In this document: in pieces, positions 25,890 to 34,276 of the stretch | Layout of the letters: each line of letters starts with the position of its first letter | How positions within the stretch are numbered: the first letter of the stretch is position 1 | NCBI GenBank assembly: GCA_050117315.1 | Contig: JASFMY010000021.1 | Coordinates: 1-64,000, forward strand | Length of the DNA stretch: 64,000 nt | Direction: 5' to 3' | From: JANQIV01 sp050117315 | GTDB lineage: Bacteria; Bacteroidota; Ignavibacteria; Ignavibacteriales; Melioribacteraceae | Notes under the pieces: model-generated | What the model saw: the letters and a program-made list of their open reading frames with translations, nothing else | Database searches by the model: none | What the model was told of the DNA's origin: nothing | Position numbers and translations under genes: made by a program

Positions 25890-26993
25890 TTATTGAGAAG
25901 ATTTCCTAAACTGAGACGGATTCATGCCTACTTTTTTCTTAAATGCGGCGTTAAATGCGGAAACCGAATTAAAACCAGATTCGTACCCTATAGTTATTAT
26001 GTTTTGATTATTATAATCCGGATTGGATAAAAGACTCTTAGCTTCATCTATCCGGTAACTGTTTATGAATTCAAAAAAATTCTGATTGAATTTTTCATTA
26101 ATTACTCGAGACAAATGATGAACGGAAATGGAGAGATGACCGGCAAGTTCCGGCAAGGTTATATTGCTGTTCAAGTAAGGCTTTTCTTTTTCCATATACT
26201 TTTTAAGTTTGTCAAAGTATTTAATTCCCGCCTCTTCGGTTAATGAAGATTTATGATATTTCTTTTTTTGTTTATTTGAGGTTATGTTTTCAATGAAAAC
26301 CGGGTCTGTAAAAACCGCCGGTTTTGTAATGCCGGCATAACCGATGATATAAATAAAAACTGATACTGCAATCCACTGAAAATCCGATTCAAAAAAATGA
26401 TTGGGTATGTACTCAGCCACAAGTGCCACAAACCAAATTATTGTAAATCCGATAGTAAAAATTTTTAGCCAACCGAAGTTAATTTTATCTATTGAAGAAA
26501 AGGATTCCTTAATCCTGATGGAATGACTTTTTAGTTCTTTCGTTGAGAGTATTAAATAAAAGATTGCATGCAAAATTACGGAATCGCCTATTATTTCCAG
26601 AGCTAAATACGGTTCTGCAAAATTATAACTGTAAATATATAAAGGAACCGCGGCTGTAAAACAGACAATAAAAGGAATTAAATGATACTGCCAATTATTA
26701 ATCAACTTCACTGAATTTGTAGTAAGGGCATTAACGTAAAAAAAATATAAGGGACCGAACAGAAATAATAATACTGATATAATTTCTTCGTGGTGAGGTA
26801 AAAGTAACTTGTTTTCATATTCTGAAATCGTATGCAAAATAATATTTAAGGAAGATAATAGTATTATTAAAGATAGGAGCCTGTTTGAAAGCCGATTTTC
26901 CCTTTTGATGAGATAAAGAGCAACTGATAATATAATACCCTGAAACGCCCCTACAAATAGTATTATTTCTATGATTGATAAATTTGTGTTCAT
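25890..26993 (-). CDS. AraC-family regulator with N-terminal membrane domain
   Basis: The first 235 residues contain about seven hydrophobic helices (IEIILFVGAFQGIILSVALY, LLSLIILLSSLNIIL, VLLFLFGPLYFFYV, FTIGFTIIWFVALVAEYI, WIAVSVFIYIIGYAGI). The C-terminal 100 residues are an AraC/XylS HTH pair: LPELAGHLSISVHHLSRVIN, FFEFINSYRIDEAKSLL and GYESGFNSVSAFNAAFKKKV ending NPSQFRK. This membrane-tethered design is frequent in Bacteroidota; the signal and targets are unknown. It lies downstream of the 27248-27769 gene on the same strand but is separated by a hairpin. Confidence 0.9.
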   Translation of the reverse strand: MNTNLSIIEIILFVGAFQGIILSVALYLIKRENRLSNRLLSLIILLSSLNIILHTISEYENKLLLPHHEEIISVLLFLFGPLYFFYVNALTTNSVKLINNWQYHLIPFIVCFTAAVPLYIYSYNFAEPYLALEIIGDSVILHAIFYLILSTKELKSHSIRIKESFSSIDKINFGWLKIFTIGFTIIWFVALVAEYIPNHFFESDFQWIAVSVFIYIIGYAGITKPAVFTDPVFIENITSNKQKKKYHKSSLTEEAGIKYFDKLKKYMEKEKPYLNSNITLPELAGHLSISVHHLSRVINEKFNQNFFEFINSYRIDEAKSLLSNPDYNNQNIITIGYESGFNSVSAFNAAFKKKVGMNPSQFRKSSQ

Positions 26994-27052
26994 TGATGAG
27001 ATACTAGCATCCTATTCTGCTAAATTGAAAACCAATATACAAAAGCGATTTA

Positions 27053-27091
27053 ACTAAAATTTGAAGAAAATAATTAAAAACAAATTTTAGT
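27053..27091 (-). terminator. AT-rich hairpin downstream of the 27248-27769 gene
   Basis: ACTAAAATTTG (27053-27063) pairs exactly with CAAATTTTAGT (27081-27091), an 11-bp stem. On the minus strand it is followed by TAAATCGCTTTTG, a weak T tract. It lies between the minus-strand genes at 27248 and 26993. The remaining part of the 254-bp interval shows no gene. Confidence 0.45.
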
Positions 27092-27247
27092 CTGGTTTTT
27101 GTAATCTCTGTGGTCCTTTAGAAAAATATGAATGAGTAAAGTTCCGCAGGTTTAACTAAACTAATTTTTTTTCAGATTTTATATCCGAACCGTTTTTCTA
27201 TTACAGAATGCTGTGAAAAGAGCTAATATAATATTAAAAGAAATTAC

Positions 27248-27769
27248 TCAACGTAATAAACCAACCTGTAACGAAAAAGTTCCGCCGGCAAAAGACTCTT
27301 CTGAGTTTATATTGGCAAACCCGTATAAACCCAGGCCTAAAAACCGGAATGGTCGCCAGAATAGTTGGGTTTCCAGCGGAAGTGCAATTGTTGTTTTGAT
27401 TTCCTTCTTCTCTGAAAACAACCCCTTGCTTCTCTTCCCGGTTACTATACCGATTCCGCCGCCAACTGAGAAAAGTGCAGTTGATGAAAATAGCACCCTT
27501 CCGTAAAGCAAACTGTAGTCATTTAGGCATTTACCTTCAAAAAGTTTTCCGCACATAAGAGCTCTTAACGATAGTAGATTTTCGTTAAACTGGTAAGCGG
27601 CGTTAAAATTAAAGCTGCCTCCTTCGTCAACAGAGCCGCCGCCAAGACCTAAATCAACCCAGAAGAAATTACCTGATTGTGCAAAATTAGAGCTGCAAAG
27701 TGAAACTAGTAAAACAAACAAAAGGCAGACTGATAATGGGGTTAAGCGATTTGTTTTTTGCTTTAACAT
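27248..27769 (-). CDS. Predicted secreted/outer-membrane protein of unknown function
   Basis: A 173-aa protein with a signal peptide (LSVCLLFVLLVSLCSSNFAQ, cleavage after FAQ). The mature part has alternating strand-like segments rich in Gly and aromatics (FFWVDLGLGGGSVDEGGSFN, ALFSVGGGIGIVTGKR, FLGLGLYGFANINSE, FAGGTFSLQVGLLR), consistent with a small eight-strand beta barrel. No family recognised. AGGAGG precedes the ATG by 6 bp. Transcribed away from the FIST operon across a 395-bp divergent region. Confidence 0.75.
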   Translation of the reverse strand: MLKQKTNRLTPLSVCLLFVLLVSLCSSNFAQSGNFFWVDLGLGGGSVDEGGSFNFNAAYQFNENLLSLRALMCGKLFEGKCLNDYSLLYGRVLFSSTALFSVGGGIGIVTGKRSKGLFSEKKEIKTTIALPLETQLFWRPFRFLGLGLYGFANINSEESFAGGTFSLQVGLLR

Positions 27770-28164
27770 GGTTATCCTCCTTCAATTTCCGCGGAGTTAT
27801 TTAAGCATTATTTCATTATGCCTGAATATTTTCAACCAGTAAAAGCTATTGGGCATTTTCTGTTTATGGCAGTAATATTAGTTAAAAGTAATGAATATAG
27901 AAATAACATGGAAGTATAAAATTGAATCAGGGGATATCATTGAGTCTATTGAGTGCTGATTTTTTATCCCGGTCAACGGATTTTTATAATTAGAGATAAA
28001 AGTGTTACTAATAAAATGAAACAATAAGCAAATAGACATCGAAACTGAGAGATGTATTTTGTGCTTAACTAAACATAAGAAAATCCGATAATATAAATCA
28101 GCTTAAGAATTAGGGTGATGCCATTCATTTCTTTTTTATAATAATTAAAAACCGGAGGTTTTTT
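27770..28164. other. Divergent intergenic region
   Basis: AT-rich, 395 bp, between a minus-strand gene and the plus-strand FIST operon; it should hold both promoters. ATGAGTAAAG-like scraps and AGTCTATTGAGTGCTGA were inspected; no gene, RNA or strong hairpin was seen. Confidence 0.5.
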
Positions 28165-28371
28165 ATGGCGGGTAAAATTAATAAAGTATGTAACGAAATC
28201 ATTACAAAGGTTTCGGGAGGTAATCCCACCTTGGTAAATGTAACAAGAACCAAATTAATATTGAAAGGAGTAAATCCTGACAGGTATGATGAAAAAAGTG
28301 ATGATGATTCTGCTGTGCTTGAAAAGCTGAAAGGAATAGCCAACGAATTTAAATTAAATATCATTTTCTAA
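28165..28371 (+). CDS. Small 68-aa protein upstream of the FIST gene
   Basis: Starts after CCGGAGG (8 bp upstream), a strong ribosome site, and ends 17 bp before the FIST gene, so the pair is one operon. The sequence (MAGKINKVCNEIITKVSGGN, TRTKLILKGVNPDRYDEKSD, LEKLKGIANEFKLNIIF) is soluble and predicted alpha/beta, with a single Cys at position 9. No family recognised. The tight pairing suggests an adaptor or effector for the FIST sensor; this is inference. Confidence 0.75.
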   Translation: MAGKINKVCNEIITKVSGGNPTLVNVTRTKLILKGVNPDRYDEKSDDDSAVLEKLKGIANEFKLNIIF

Positions 28372-28388
28372 TTAATACGAGGATTACA

Positions 28389-29492
28389 ATGAAAATTAAA
28401 GTAGCATGTTCGAAAAGTAAAAATGAAAGTGAAGCAGTAAATGAAATAAAGAATCAATTCAGCGATATTAAAGCAAAACTAATTGTCTTCTTTAATTCTT
28501 CAATTTATGATGCCAAAATTATTGCAGAAGAGATTAATAATGCTTTTGAAGGCACGGATACAATAGGATGCACAACAGCCGGCGAGATTGTCAGCGGGGA
28601 AATGTTAAAAGAATCATTGGTAGCTATGGCTTTAACAAATGAAGTTGTTGAAGATGTAAAGATTGAAATAATAGAAAATTTATCACGGAATATTAATGTA
28701 AATGAATCGGTTAACTCTTTTGAAGACTATTATGGAAGTTTGAAGGAGTTGGATTTTGAAAAATATTTCGGATTGATTTTAGTTGACGGCTTGAGTGGAG
28801 CCGAAGAGAAATTAATGGATCAGATAGGAACATCAACAAATATTAATATTATAGGCGGATCAGCCGGAGATGATTTAAATTTTAAATCCACTTATGTAAT
28901 GGCCAACGGCAAAGTATATAATGATGCTGCCTTATTGGCAATTATAAAAGCAGGTGTAAAGTTTGATCTAATAAAGACTCAAAGCTTTTGTTCTACCGGT
29001 AAAGAGTTAATTGCAACAAAAGTAAATGAAGCAAACCGCGAAGTAATAGAATTTAATAGCAAACCTGCTTCGGAAGCGTATGCAGAATCTATTGGAGCTG
29101 ATATTGAAAATGCTTCTGACTATTTTATGAAACATCCGGTCGGCTTAATGATAGGTGATGAACCTTATGTTAGAAGTCCGCAACAAATTATAGGCAGCAC
29201 TATCAAATTTTATTGTAATATTCTTGAAGGGATGAAATTGGATGTGCTTGAATCACAAGATATTGTTAACGATACAAAAAAAGCTATCGACGAAAAAGTT
29301 ACCGAAATGGGTGAGATTTCGGGGATAATTAATTTCAATTGTATCTTAAGAACTTTGGAATTAATAGACAAAAACCAAACAAATGAATACGGAGAGATAT
29401 TTAAGGATATTCCTACCGTAGGTTTCAGCACATACGGTGAAGAATATATCGGGCATATTAATCAAACGGCTACTATGCTTGTGTTCAAATAA
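28389..29492 (+). CDS. FIST domain sensory protein
   Basis: A 367-aa protein built of FIST N and FIST C domains only. The N-part has NAFEGTDTIGCTTAGEIVSG and LILVDGLSGAEEKLMDQIG; the C-part has the terminal GFSTYGEEYIGHINQTATML typical of FIST_C. FIST proteins bind small ligands, thought to include amino acids, and usually signal through attached kinase or cyclase domains; here no output domain is attached, so signal output may be through the 68-aa upstream partner or a distant kinase. Soluble. Ends at a strong bidirectional terminator. Confidence 0.88.
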   Translation: MKIKVACSKSKNESEAVNEIKNQFSDIKAKLIVFFNSSIYDAKIIAEEINNAFEGTDTIGCTTAGEIVSGEMLKESLVAMALTNEVVEDVKIEIIENLSRNINVNESVNSFEDYYGSLKELDFEKYFGLILVDGLSGAEEKLMDQIGTSTNINIIGGSAGDDLNFKSTYVMANGKVYNDAALLAIIKAGVKFDLIKTQSFCSTGKELIATKVNEANREVIEFNSKPASEAYAESIGADIENASDYFMKHPVGLMIGDEPYVRSPQQIIGSTIKFYCNILEGMKLDVLESQDIVNDTKKAIDEKVTEMGEISGIINFNCILRTLELIDKNQTNEYGEIFKDIPTVGFSTYGEEYIGHINQTATMLVFK

Positions 29493-29515
29493 AAAGTTAC
29501 ATGAGTGTTAACGTT

Positions 29516-29577
29516 AAAAGAGGCTGTATCAAACGTAACACAGATTGACAATTTGTGTCATTTGATGCAGCCTCTTT
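29516..29577. terminator. Bidirectional terminator between FIST and DPP III genes
   Basis: AAAGAGGCTGTATCAAA (29517-29533) pairs with TTTGATGCAGCCTCTTT (29560-29576) with one bulge; A and T runs on opposite ends serve both strands. It separates convergent genes. The open frame that crosses it is a by-product. Confidence 0.8.
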
Positions 29578-29585
29578 ATTTATTG

Positions 29586-31631
29586 TTAATTTATCGTAGG
29601 CAAATAAGAATATTCTTTAGCGTAGCGCATCATTTGTCCGGCAAAGTCCGTCGGGTATTCTACTTTTACATCAACAATTTTGTCTCCGTTCATTACCGGA
29701 ACAAGTTTGGGATTTATAAACCCGCCGTAAGGTTTAATATTTAATTTGGCATATCTTTTCAAAACTTCTTTGTGCAGTTCTTGGTCTACTTTTACGCCGT
29801 AAGTTTCAACAAGATTTTTAGCCGCTTCAAAGTCTCCTTCGGAAGTAATCCTTTGTATTTCTCTTAACTGCTTGCCGAAAATTTTTCTCAGCTTGTCGTA
29901 ATCGTTTACAACAATATAAGTTTTGCCGTCACGCTTTTTAATTTCAACTACGTTTTCTTCTTTGCCCATTTCATAAGCCCATTTTGAAATAAGCTGCCTG
30001 TTACGCATGTGAGCTTGCGAAATATCTTCACCCAGTTTAACGCGTGCAAGCTGAGTCATATAGCCATTGCGGATATTTCTGTCGTACTCAGCTTTGCCCA
30101 CTTCCAATGAAGGCATTACTCCTATTTCAATTAATTTCGGATCCAATAAATAATAGATTGCAACCAGGTCAGCCCTTGTTTCTTCAATAGCCGAAGCATA
30201 ATTCTTTAATGTTTCGTTAGGTGTACCTACACCGGGATTTATTTGCCCGGAAGCATGACCGATTACTTCGTGCATATCGGTATGTAAATCATTGCCGAGG
30301 TTCCCGTATTTTTTTGCCCTGTCAATTTCTTCTTGCGAATAGCAGAATTCTTCCAGAAAACCTGTGCCGGCTGCAGCCATATTATACGACTCAACAATAT
30401 TTCCAAGATTAACAGATTTTGACCCGTGATTTTTCCTAATCCATGTTGCGTTAGGCAGGTTAATCCCTATAGGCGGATACGGAAAAGAATCACCTGATAA
30501 AGCTGCAATGGTAATTACTTTTGCCGAGATGCCTTTAACATTTGCTTTTTTGTGTTCATCCATTATTGTTGAATTATCTTCGAACCACTGAGCTTGTTTG
30601 CTTATAGCTGCAATCCTTTTGGTAGCTTCAAAATCTTTAAAAGAAATAAGTGATTCGTATGCTGACTTACAACTCAACGGGTCACCGTAATTTTCAATAA
30701 AACCGTTAACCGCATCCACTACCGAAGTTGTATCCTTTACCCAAGCAATGTTATATTCATCCCATAATTCAAGATCGCCGGTTTTGTAGTATTCAACAAG
30801 CAGACTCAAAATTTCTTTCTGCTGTTCATTCTCGGCAACCGTTATTGCTTTCTCAAGCCAGTAAATTATCTTTTCAATTGCTTCCGAATAAAGTCCACCG
30901 ATTTTATAAACTTCTTCTTTTATATTACCGTTTTCTTTAACAAGCTTTGAATTAAGCCCGTACGAGATTGGGGTTTTGTCAGCCGGGTCTGCCATATTCT
31001 TATAAAATTCTTCGGCTTCTTTTTGAGTAACGCCTTCATAGAAATTCATTGCCGATTTTTTTAATAAATCCGAATTTGAATCCAGGCTTATTTTAAGGGC
31101 ATCTACTTTTGGGTCAAATATGATTGGCTTAAGCTTCGCTTTTAATTCGTCTATTGTTTTTACTTCTTCAAGCGAGAAACCTTCTGCATTTGAGTTGTCA
31201 ACTAATTCTTCGAAGTATTCGTAAGAAAAACCGGGATCAAATTTTATAAAGGAATAATGATGATGGATTCCGCTCGAAAACCAGATGCGTTTCAAATAAA
31301 CCATAAAATTATTCCAATCCTCGGTATTCCTGTCGCCGCTGTATGAATCAACAATATTTTCAAGTGTTCTTTTAACAAGCAAGTTATATTTATAATTTTG
31401 ATCATATATTATATCTCTCCCGGCAAGAGCAGCTTCGGATAAATAATAAACAAGTTCTTTCTGCTTAAGTGTTAATTCATCAAAGCCGGGTATCTGGTAC
31501 CGCTGAATACGGATATCGGCAAATTCATCAACAATCCATTTAAAGTCTTCTTCTTTAGTTTCTTTAGAGGAGCAGTTCATAATAAAGAGTCCTGAAATTA
31601 TTAATAAAAAATATTTTGAAAGTATTTTCAT
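29586..31631 (-). CDS. Dipeptidyl-peptidase III family metallopeptidase, lipoprotein
   Basis: Peptidase M49, which releases dipeptides from peptide N-termini. The zinc site is the six-residue HExxGH form: DMHEVIGHASGQ at about 454-459, with the second motif AIEETRADLVAIYYLL some 27 residues on supplying the third ligand. N-terminal SGLFIMNCSSKE is a lipobox, so the enzyme is membrane-anchored, probably in the periplasm, unlike the cytosolic eukaryotic enzyme. Length of 681 aa is typical. It lies upstream of none of its neighbours in an operon; its role in peptide scavenging is inferred. Confidence 0.92.
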   Translation of the reverse strand: MKILSKYFLLIISGLFIMNCSSKETKEEDFKWIVDEFADIRIQRYQIPGFDELTLKQKELVYYLSEAALAGRDIIYDQNYKYNLLVKRTLENIVDSYSGDRNTEDWNNFMVYLKRIWFSSGIHHHYSFIKFDPGFSYEYFEELVDNSNAEGFSLEEVKTIDELKAKLKPIIFDPKVDALKISLDSNSDLLKKSAMNFYEGVTQKEAEEFYKNMADPADKTPISYGLNSKLVKENGNIKEEVYKIGGLYSEAIEKIIYWLEKAITVAENEQQKEILSLLVEYYKTGDLELWDEYNIAWVKDTTSVVDAVNGFIENYGDPLSCKSAYESLISFKDFEATKRIAAISKQAQWFEDNSTIMDEHKKANVKGISAKVITIAALSGDSFPYPPIGINLPNATWIRKNHGSKSVNLGNIVESYNMAAAGTGFLEEFCYSQEEIDRAKKYGNLGNDLHTDMHEVIGHASGQINPGVGTPNETLKNYASAIEETRADLVAIYYLLDPKLIEIGVMPSLEVGKAEYDRNIRNGYMTQLARVKLGEDISQAHMRNRQLISKWAYEMGKEENVVEIKKRDGKTYIVVNDYDKLRKIFGKQLREIQRITSEGDFEAAKNLVETYGVKVDQELHKEVLKRYAKLNIKPYGGFINPKLVPVMNGDKIVDVKVEYPTDFAGQMMRYAKEYSYLPTIN

Positions 31632-32261
31632 CTTTCACCTTTTCTATTTGTAAGATAAAGTTCAACAAAAAATTTAACGGTTATACCGTGATTTTGTTAT
31701 TGTTTAAGGTATTAAGATAATAAATTAACCTGTTGTGTGAAATGAGATTTGAAACTGTTCCTCCATAGAGCGATAAATAAAACTGTTGATTTTCAACGTT
31801 TGGGGTATGGATATAACACAATTATAAATTAACTCTTTTTATCTGTGCGCCGTGGTGTAACAGTTTTTTTAAGCTCATTTCCTGCCCTAAACTTTTCTTG
31901 GAGGAATTGACGATTTGGCCTACTTGTTATTATAAAGTTCCCACCATCTGGCTAACAATAATGGCAATTGATAATATTTGATATGGAGATATATGTAAAT
32001 GCTCGTATAGAGCATACCTTCCCAATCGTAAAAAACTATGCAGACTCCTCATATATGACTTTGCTTCCCACTCACATAAGACTTGCTTCTCTACTCATTG
32101 TGACTTTGCTTCCTACTCATGTCTGACTTGTCTCCCTATATATCTAAGACTTTTCCTCCTGGTCATATATGACTTTCTATGCTGCGAAACTATGCTAAAA
32201 TTTTCGTAAGCAAACTGATGCTCCTTTCCGGATGACTGTTATTAAAATATAACTTAAAAAA
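31632..32261. other. Intergenic interval with second 23-bp array
   Basis: The 630 bp between the DPP III start and the small Cys-rich genes contain the DPP III promoter region, the lead-in related to 9225-9337 (31921-32034) and the array. A scrap ATCTGTGCGCCGTGGTGTAA near 31842 resembles an extragenic repeat. No gene seen. Confidence 0.55.
32035..32186. repeat. Tandem array of about seven 23-bp units (copy 2)
   Basis: Unit starts (GAC) fall at 32057, 32080, 32102, 32125, 32148 and 32171, preceded by a partial unit from 32035; the period is 23 bp with one 22-bp unit. The units carry the same words as the array at 9338 (CTCATATATGACTTTGCTTC, CTCACATAAGACTTGCTTC). The lead-in at 31921-32034 is also shared, so this is the second member of one dispersed family. 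It ends 75 bp past the stop of the last Cys-rich small gene. Confidence 0.8.
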
Positions 32262-32450
32262 TCAGCAAGGGAGATTAGGACAACTTGTCCAACCCGGACA
32301 ACTATGGTCATATAAAGTATCGGGACATTCTGTCTCGAACTTTGTTATTACATCAAAGCCAACAACTGTGCCCTTGACTTTTTTCTCTTTCTTTACTGTC
32401 TCAAACGATTCAATTTGAATATCTTTGAGATTGAGCTTTAGTTTTTTCAT
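32262..32450 (-). CDS. Cys-rich small protein with conserved leader, RiPP precursor-like (62 aa)
   Basis: Begins MKKLKLNLKDIQIESFETVK, followed by KKVKGTVVG, the same leader as the 90- and 102-aa genes nearby. The short core carries four Cys in CPDTLYDHSCPGWTSCPNLPC-like order (last 21 residues; Cys at about 42, 51, 57 and 62). AGGAGG lies 6 bp before the ATG. It follows the 90-aa gene after 15 bp on the same strand and is co-transcribed. The leader resembles pinensin-type class I lanthipeptide precursors of Bacteroidota (from memory). No modifying enzyme is near, so whether the product is modified is unknown. Confidence 0.7.
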   Translation of the reverse strand: MKKLKLNLKDIQIESFETVKKEKKVKGTVVGFDVITKFETECPDTLYDHSCPGWTSCPNLPC

Positions 32451-32465
32451 AACTTCCTCCTATTT

Positions 32466-32738
32466 TTATTGACATTGTGTGTTCTGACACGACCCGTCGC
32501 ATCCTGTTTCCGGATACGGACATGATTCGTGACAAGTATCATATAATGGATAACATGTATCGTCGTATTTTAGTGTTATTACACAAGCTTCGCATGAATC
32601 GGGACAGGTGTTGTCACAGGTTGTTCCAATTTCGCCGGTAGCATTCCCGTGTACTGTCCCGTTGTTGATTGAACCTTTTGAGTGTGTTATAAAAGATTCC
32701 ACTTTTAGTTCTTCCAAATTTAATTTCAATTTTTTCAT
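32466..32738 (-). CDS. Cys-rich small protein with conserved leader, RiPP precursor-like (90 aa)
   Basis: Leader MKKLKLNLEELKVESFITHS and a GTVHG block at about 27-31, then a core with ten Cys (TTCDNTCPDSCEAC, DDTCYPLYDTCHESC, GCDGSCQNTQC). Seven of the ten Cys directly follow Thr or Ser, the arrangement expected if Thr/Ser were dehydrated and Cys formed thioether rings; disulfide or metal-binding Cys-rich protein is the alternative. GGAG lies 8 bp before the ATG. It is first in a two-gene operon with the 62-aa paralogue. Confidence 0.72.
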   Translation of the reverse strand: MKKLKLNLEELKVESFITHSKGSINNGTVHGNATGEIGTTCDNTCPDSCEACVITLKYDDTCYPLYDTCHESCPYPETGCDGSCQNTQCQ

Positions 32739-32980
32739 ATTACTGCTCCTTATTTATTTTTTATTCTTGACCCATTTTGAGGTGGATAAATTTTAAAGGT
32801 TCTTCATAACATGGGGCAATTAAATAATCCGGTCGGTTTTAGAAGACCTGATTTTTATTTATATTTAACTTGTTGCAAGAAATATTTCAGAAAGAAACAA
32901 AGAAGAAGTATTCTATATTAATTAGCTTATAAGCGAAAGATATAGATATATATTTTATGAATCAAACTTAATTTGGAAAT

Positions 32981-33319
32981 ATGAATATTCAAATTTTTGG
33001 AACAAAAAAGTGTAGCGATACAAAAAAAGCAGAAAGATTCTTTAAAGAACGCATGATTAAATTTCATTTTCGGGATTTAAGTGAAAAAGGTATAAGCAAA
33101 GGCGAATTAGAAAATATTAAAAGAAAATTTAATGTTGAAGATTTAATTGACAAACAAGGCAAGCAATATAGAAAAAGAAATTTAGAGTACATAACCCATG
33201 ATGTTGAAGAAGAACTTTTAGAGGATGCACTCTTGTTCAAAACTCCGATTGTAAGGAATGGCGGTGAAGTAACTCTTGGTTACGAACCTGAAGTCTGGAA
33301 AGAGTGGCTAAAATCGTAA
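32981..33319 (+). CDS. ArsC/Spx family thioredoxin-fold protein
   Basis: The 112-aa protein has the ArsC-family layout: MNIQIFGTKKCSDTKKAERF with the single active-site Cys11, HFRDLSEKGISKGEL, and FKTPIVRNGGEVTLGYEPEV with the conserved cis-Pro and Arg. Members are arsenate reductases, the regulator Spx, or YffB-like glutathione-dependent proteins. There are no ars genes around, so an YffB-like role is more likely than arsenate reduction. It stands between the Cys-rich small genes on the opposite strand. Confidence 0.88.
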   Translation: MNIQIFGTKKCSDTKKAERFFKERMIKFHFRDLSEKGISKGELENIKRKFNVEDLIDKQGKQYRKRNLEYITHDVEEELLEDALLFKTPIVRNGGEVTLGYEPEVWKEWLKS

Positions 33320-33328
33320 AAATAATAT

Positions 33329-33359
33329 TAGTAACACAGATTTATTATCTGTGCTACTA
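33329..33359. terminator. Bidirectional hairpin between arsC-like and the 102-aa gene
   Basis: TAGTAACACAGAT (33329-33341) pairs with ATCTGTGCTACTA (33347-33359) with a single mismatch, between convergent genes; an A/T-rich stretch lies on both sides. Confidence 0.65.
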
Positions 33360-33389
33360 AGTGCTAATTAAAAAACATAAAAATGGATT

Positions 33390-33698
33390 TTAAATGCATT
33401 CGGGATGGCATGTTTCAATTTTGTCGTTACATGTATCGCCGCAAGCAGTAAAGATGCAGGATACCGGGCAGGTGTCTGGGCATGTAGCGGCGCAAGTGTT
33501 CAGACAAGTATTAGGACAGGTTCCCCCGCAAGATAAAGTTGGGCATTCCACTTGTTCTGTTGGTTCGCATTGAATGCAGTTAGTTTCAGTAAATGGCGGA
33601 GCAAACCCTTTGATTGTTCCAATACGCTTTTTTTGATTGATGGAAGTTTCGAAAGATTCTACTTTCAAATCTTCCAGATTCAATTTTAGTTTTTTCAT
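33390..33698 (-). CDS. Cys-rich small protein with conserved leader, RiPP precursor-like (102 aa)
   Basis: Leader MKKLKLNLEDLKVESFETS and RIGTIKG block match the two paralogues. The core has 14 Cys; between about residues 57 and 81 seven successive Cys occur at exact four-residue spacing (SCGGTCPNTCLNTC, AATCPDTCPVSC), each directly preceded by Thr or Ser. That periodicity is extreme and would suit regular thioether rings or a helical/solenoid metal or disulfide array. GGAGG lies 8 bp before the ATG. It is on the same strand as the other two but separated from them by the arsC-like gene, so it has its own promoter. Confidence 0.72.
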   Translation of the reverse strand: MKKLKLNLEDLKVESFETSINQKKRIGTIKGFAPPFTETNCIQCEPTEQVECPTLSCGGTCPNTCLNTCAATCPDTCPVSCIFTACGDTCNDKIETCHPECI

Positions 33699-34276
33699 TA
33701 CTTGCCTCCATCTTAGATTTGTGATATGTTATCGTATCTCTATTTCATAAAATACTTCTATTATAAAATAGAGTATATATTTGTAATATATTTTTTATTA
33801 GTTTTATCTTGTGTGTTAAGATCATTATAAGTAATTACTTTATTATAAGTTAATTCGATACAGTTAGTTTAATCTTAGGCATCAAAGAAAATAATCTAAA
33901 TAAATCTAGTAATAAATTATCGATATTAAACAATATTGTCAATTGACTATTTTAGCTATGAATTAATTTGTGTGTTGAAATTAACCTAAGAATTTCAATA
34001 ATTGTACATTTATTGAAATAATTTTGGTAGATAAAAATTCGTATATGACCATACATGATTAGTTACCAATAAAACCCTACTATAATTACTATCATTATGA
34101 CAAGTAATAAAGATTGTAATCTATAATTCTTGTAAAATGGGACATTCTTCAAAACGCGGTAAACCTTCGAGTAAAAGATTAAACAATAAATTAGGATAGA
34201 CCAAATTTGCTTTCTTGAGACCGGATGTAAAACCAGTCTCATAGTACAAGGACTATCGATAATAGTTATTAAACAC
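33699..34276. other. AT-rich 578-bp interval
   Basis: Very AT-rich; it should contain the promoter of the 102-aa precursor gene (33698, minus). A 20-codon frame at 34138 (MGHSSKRGKPSSKRLNNKLG) and a weak stem GAGAC...GTCTC near 34218-34241 were noted. No supported gene. Confidence 0.5.

Noticed and set aside
27213..27506. Plus-strand frame opposite the secreted-protein gene
   Set aside because: Antisense to a gene with a clear signal peptide and strong ribosome site.
29505..29744. Reading frame across the FIST/DPP III intergenic hairpin
   Set aside because: It spans a bidirectional terminator and runs antisense into the DPP III gene.
34138..34200. Twenty-codon frame MGHSSKRGKPSSKRLNNKLG
   Set aside because: Too short, no ribosome site, and no recognised family; kept only as a note in the intergenic entry.
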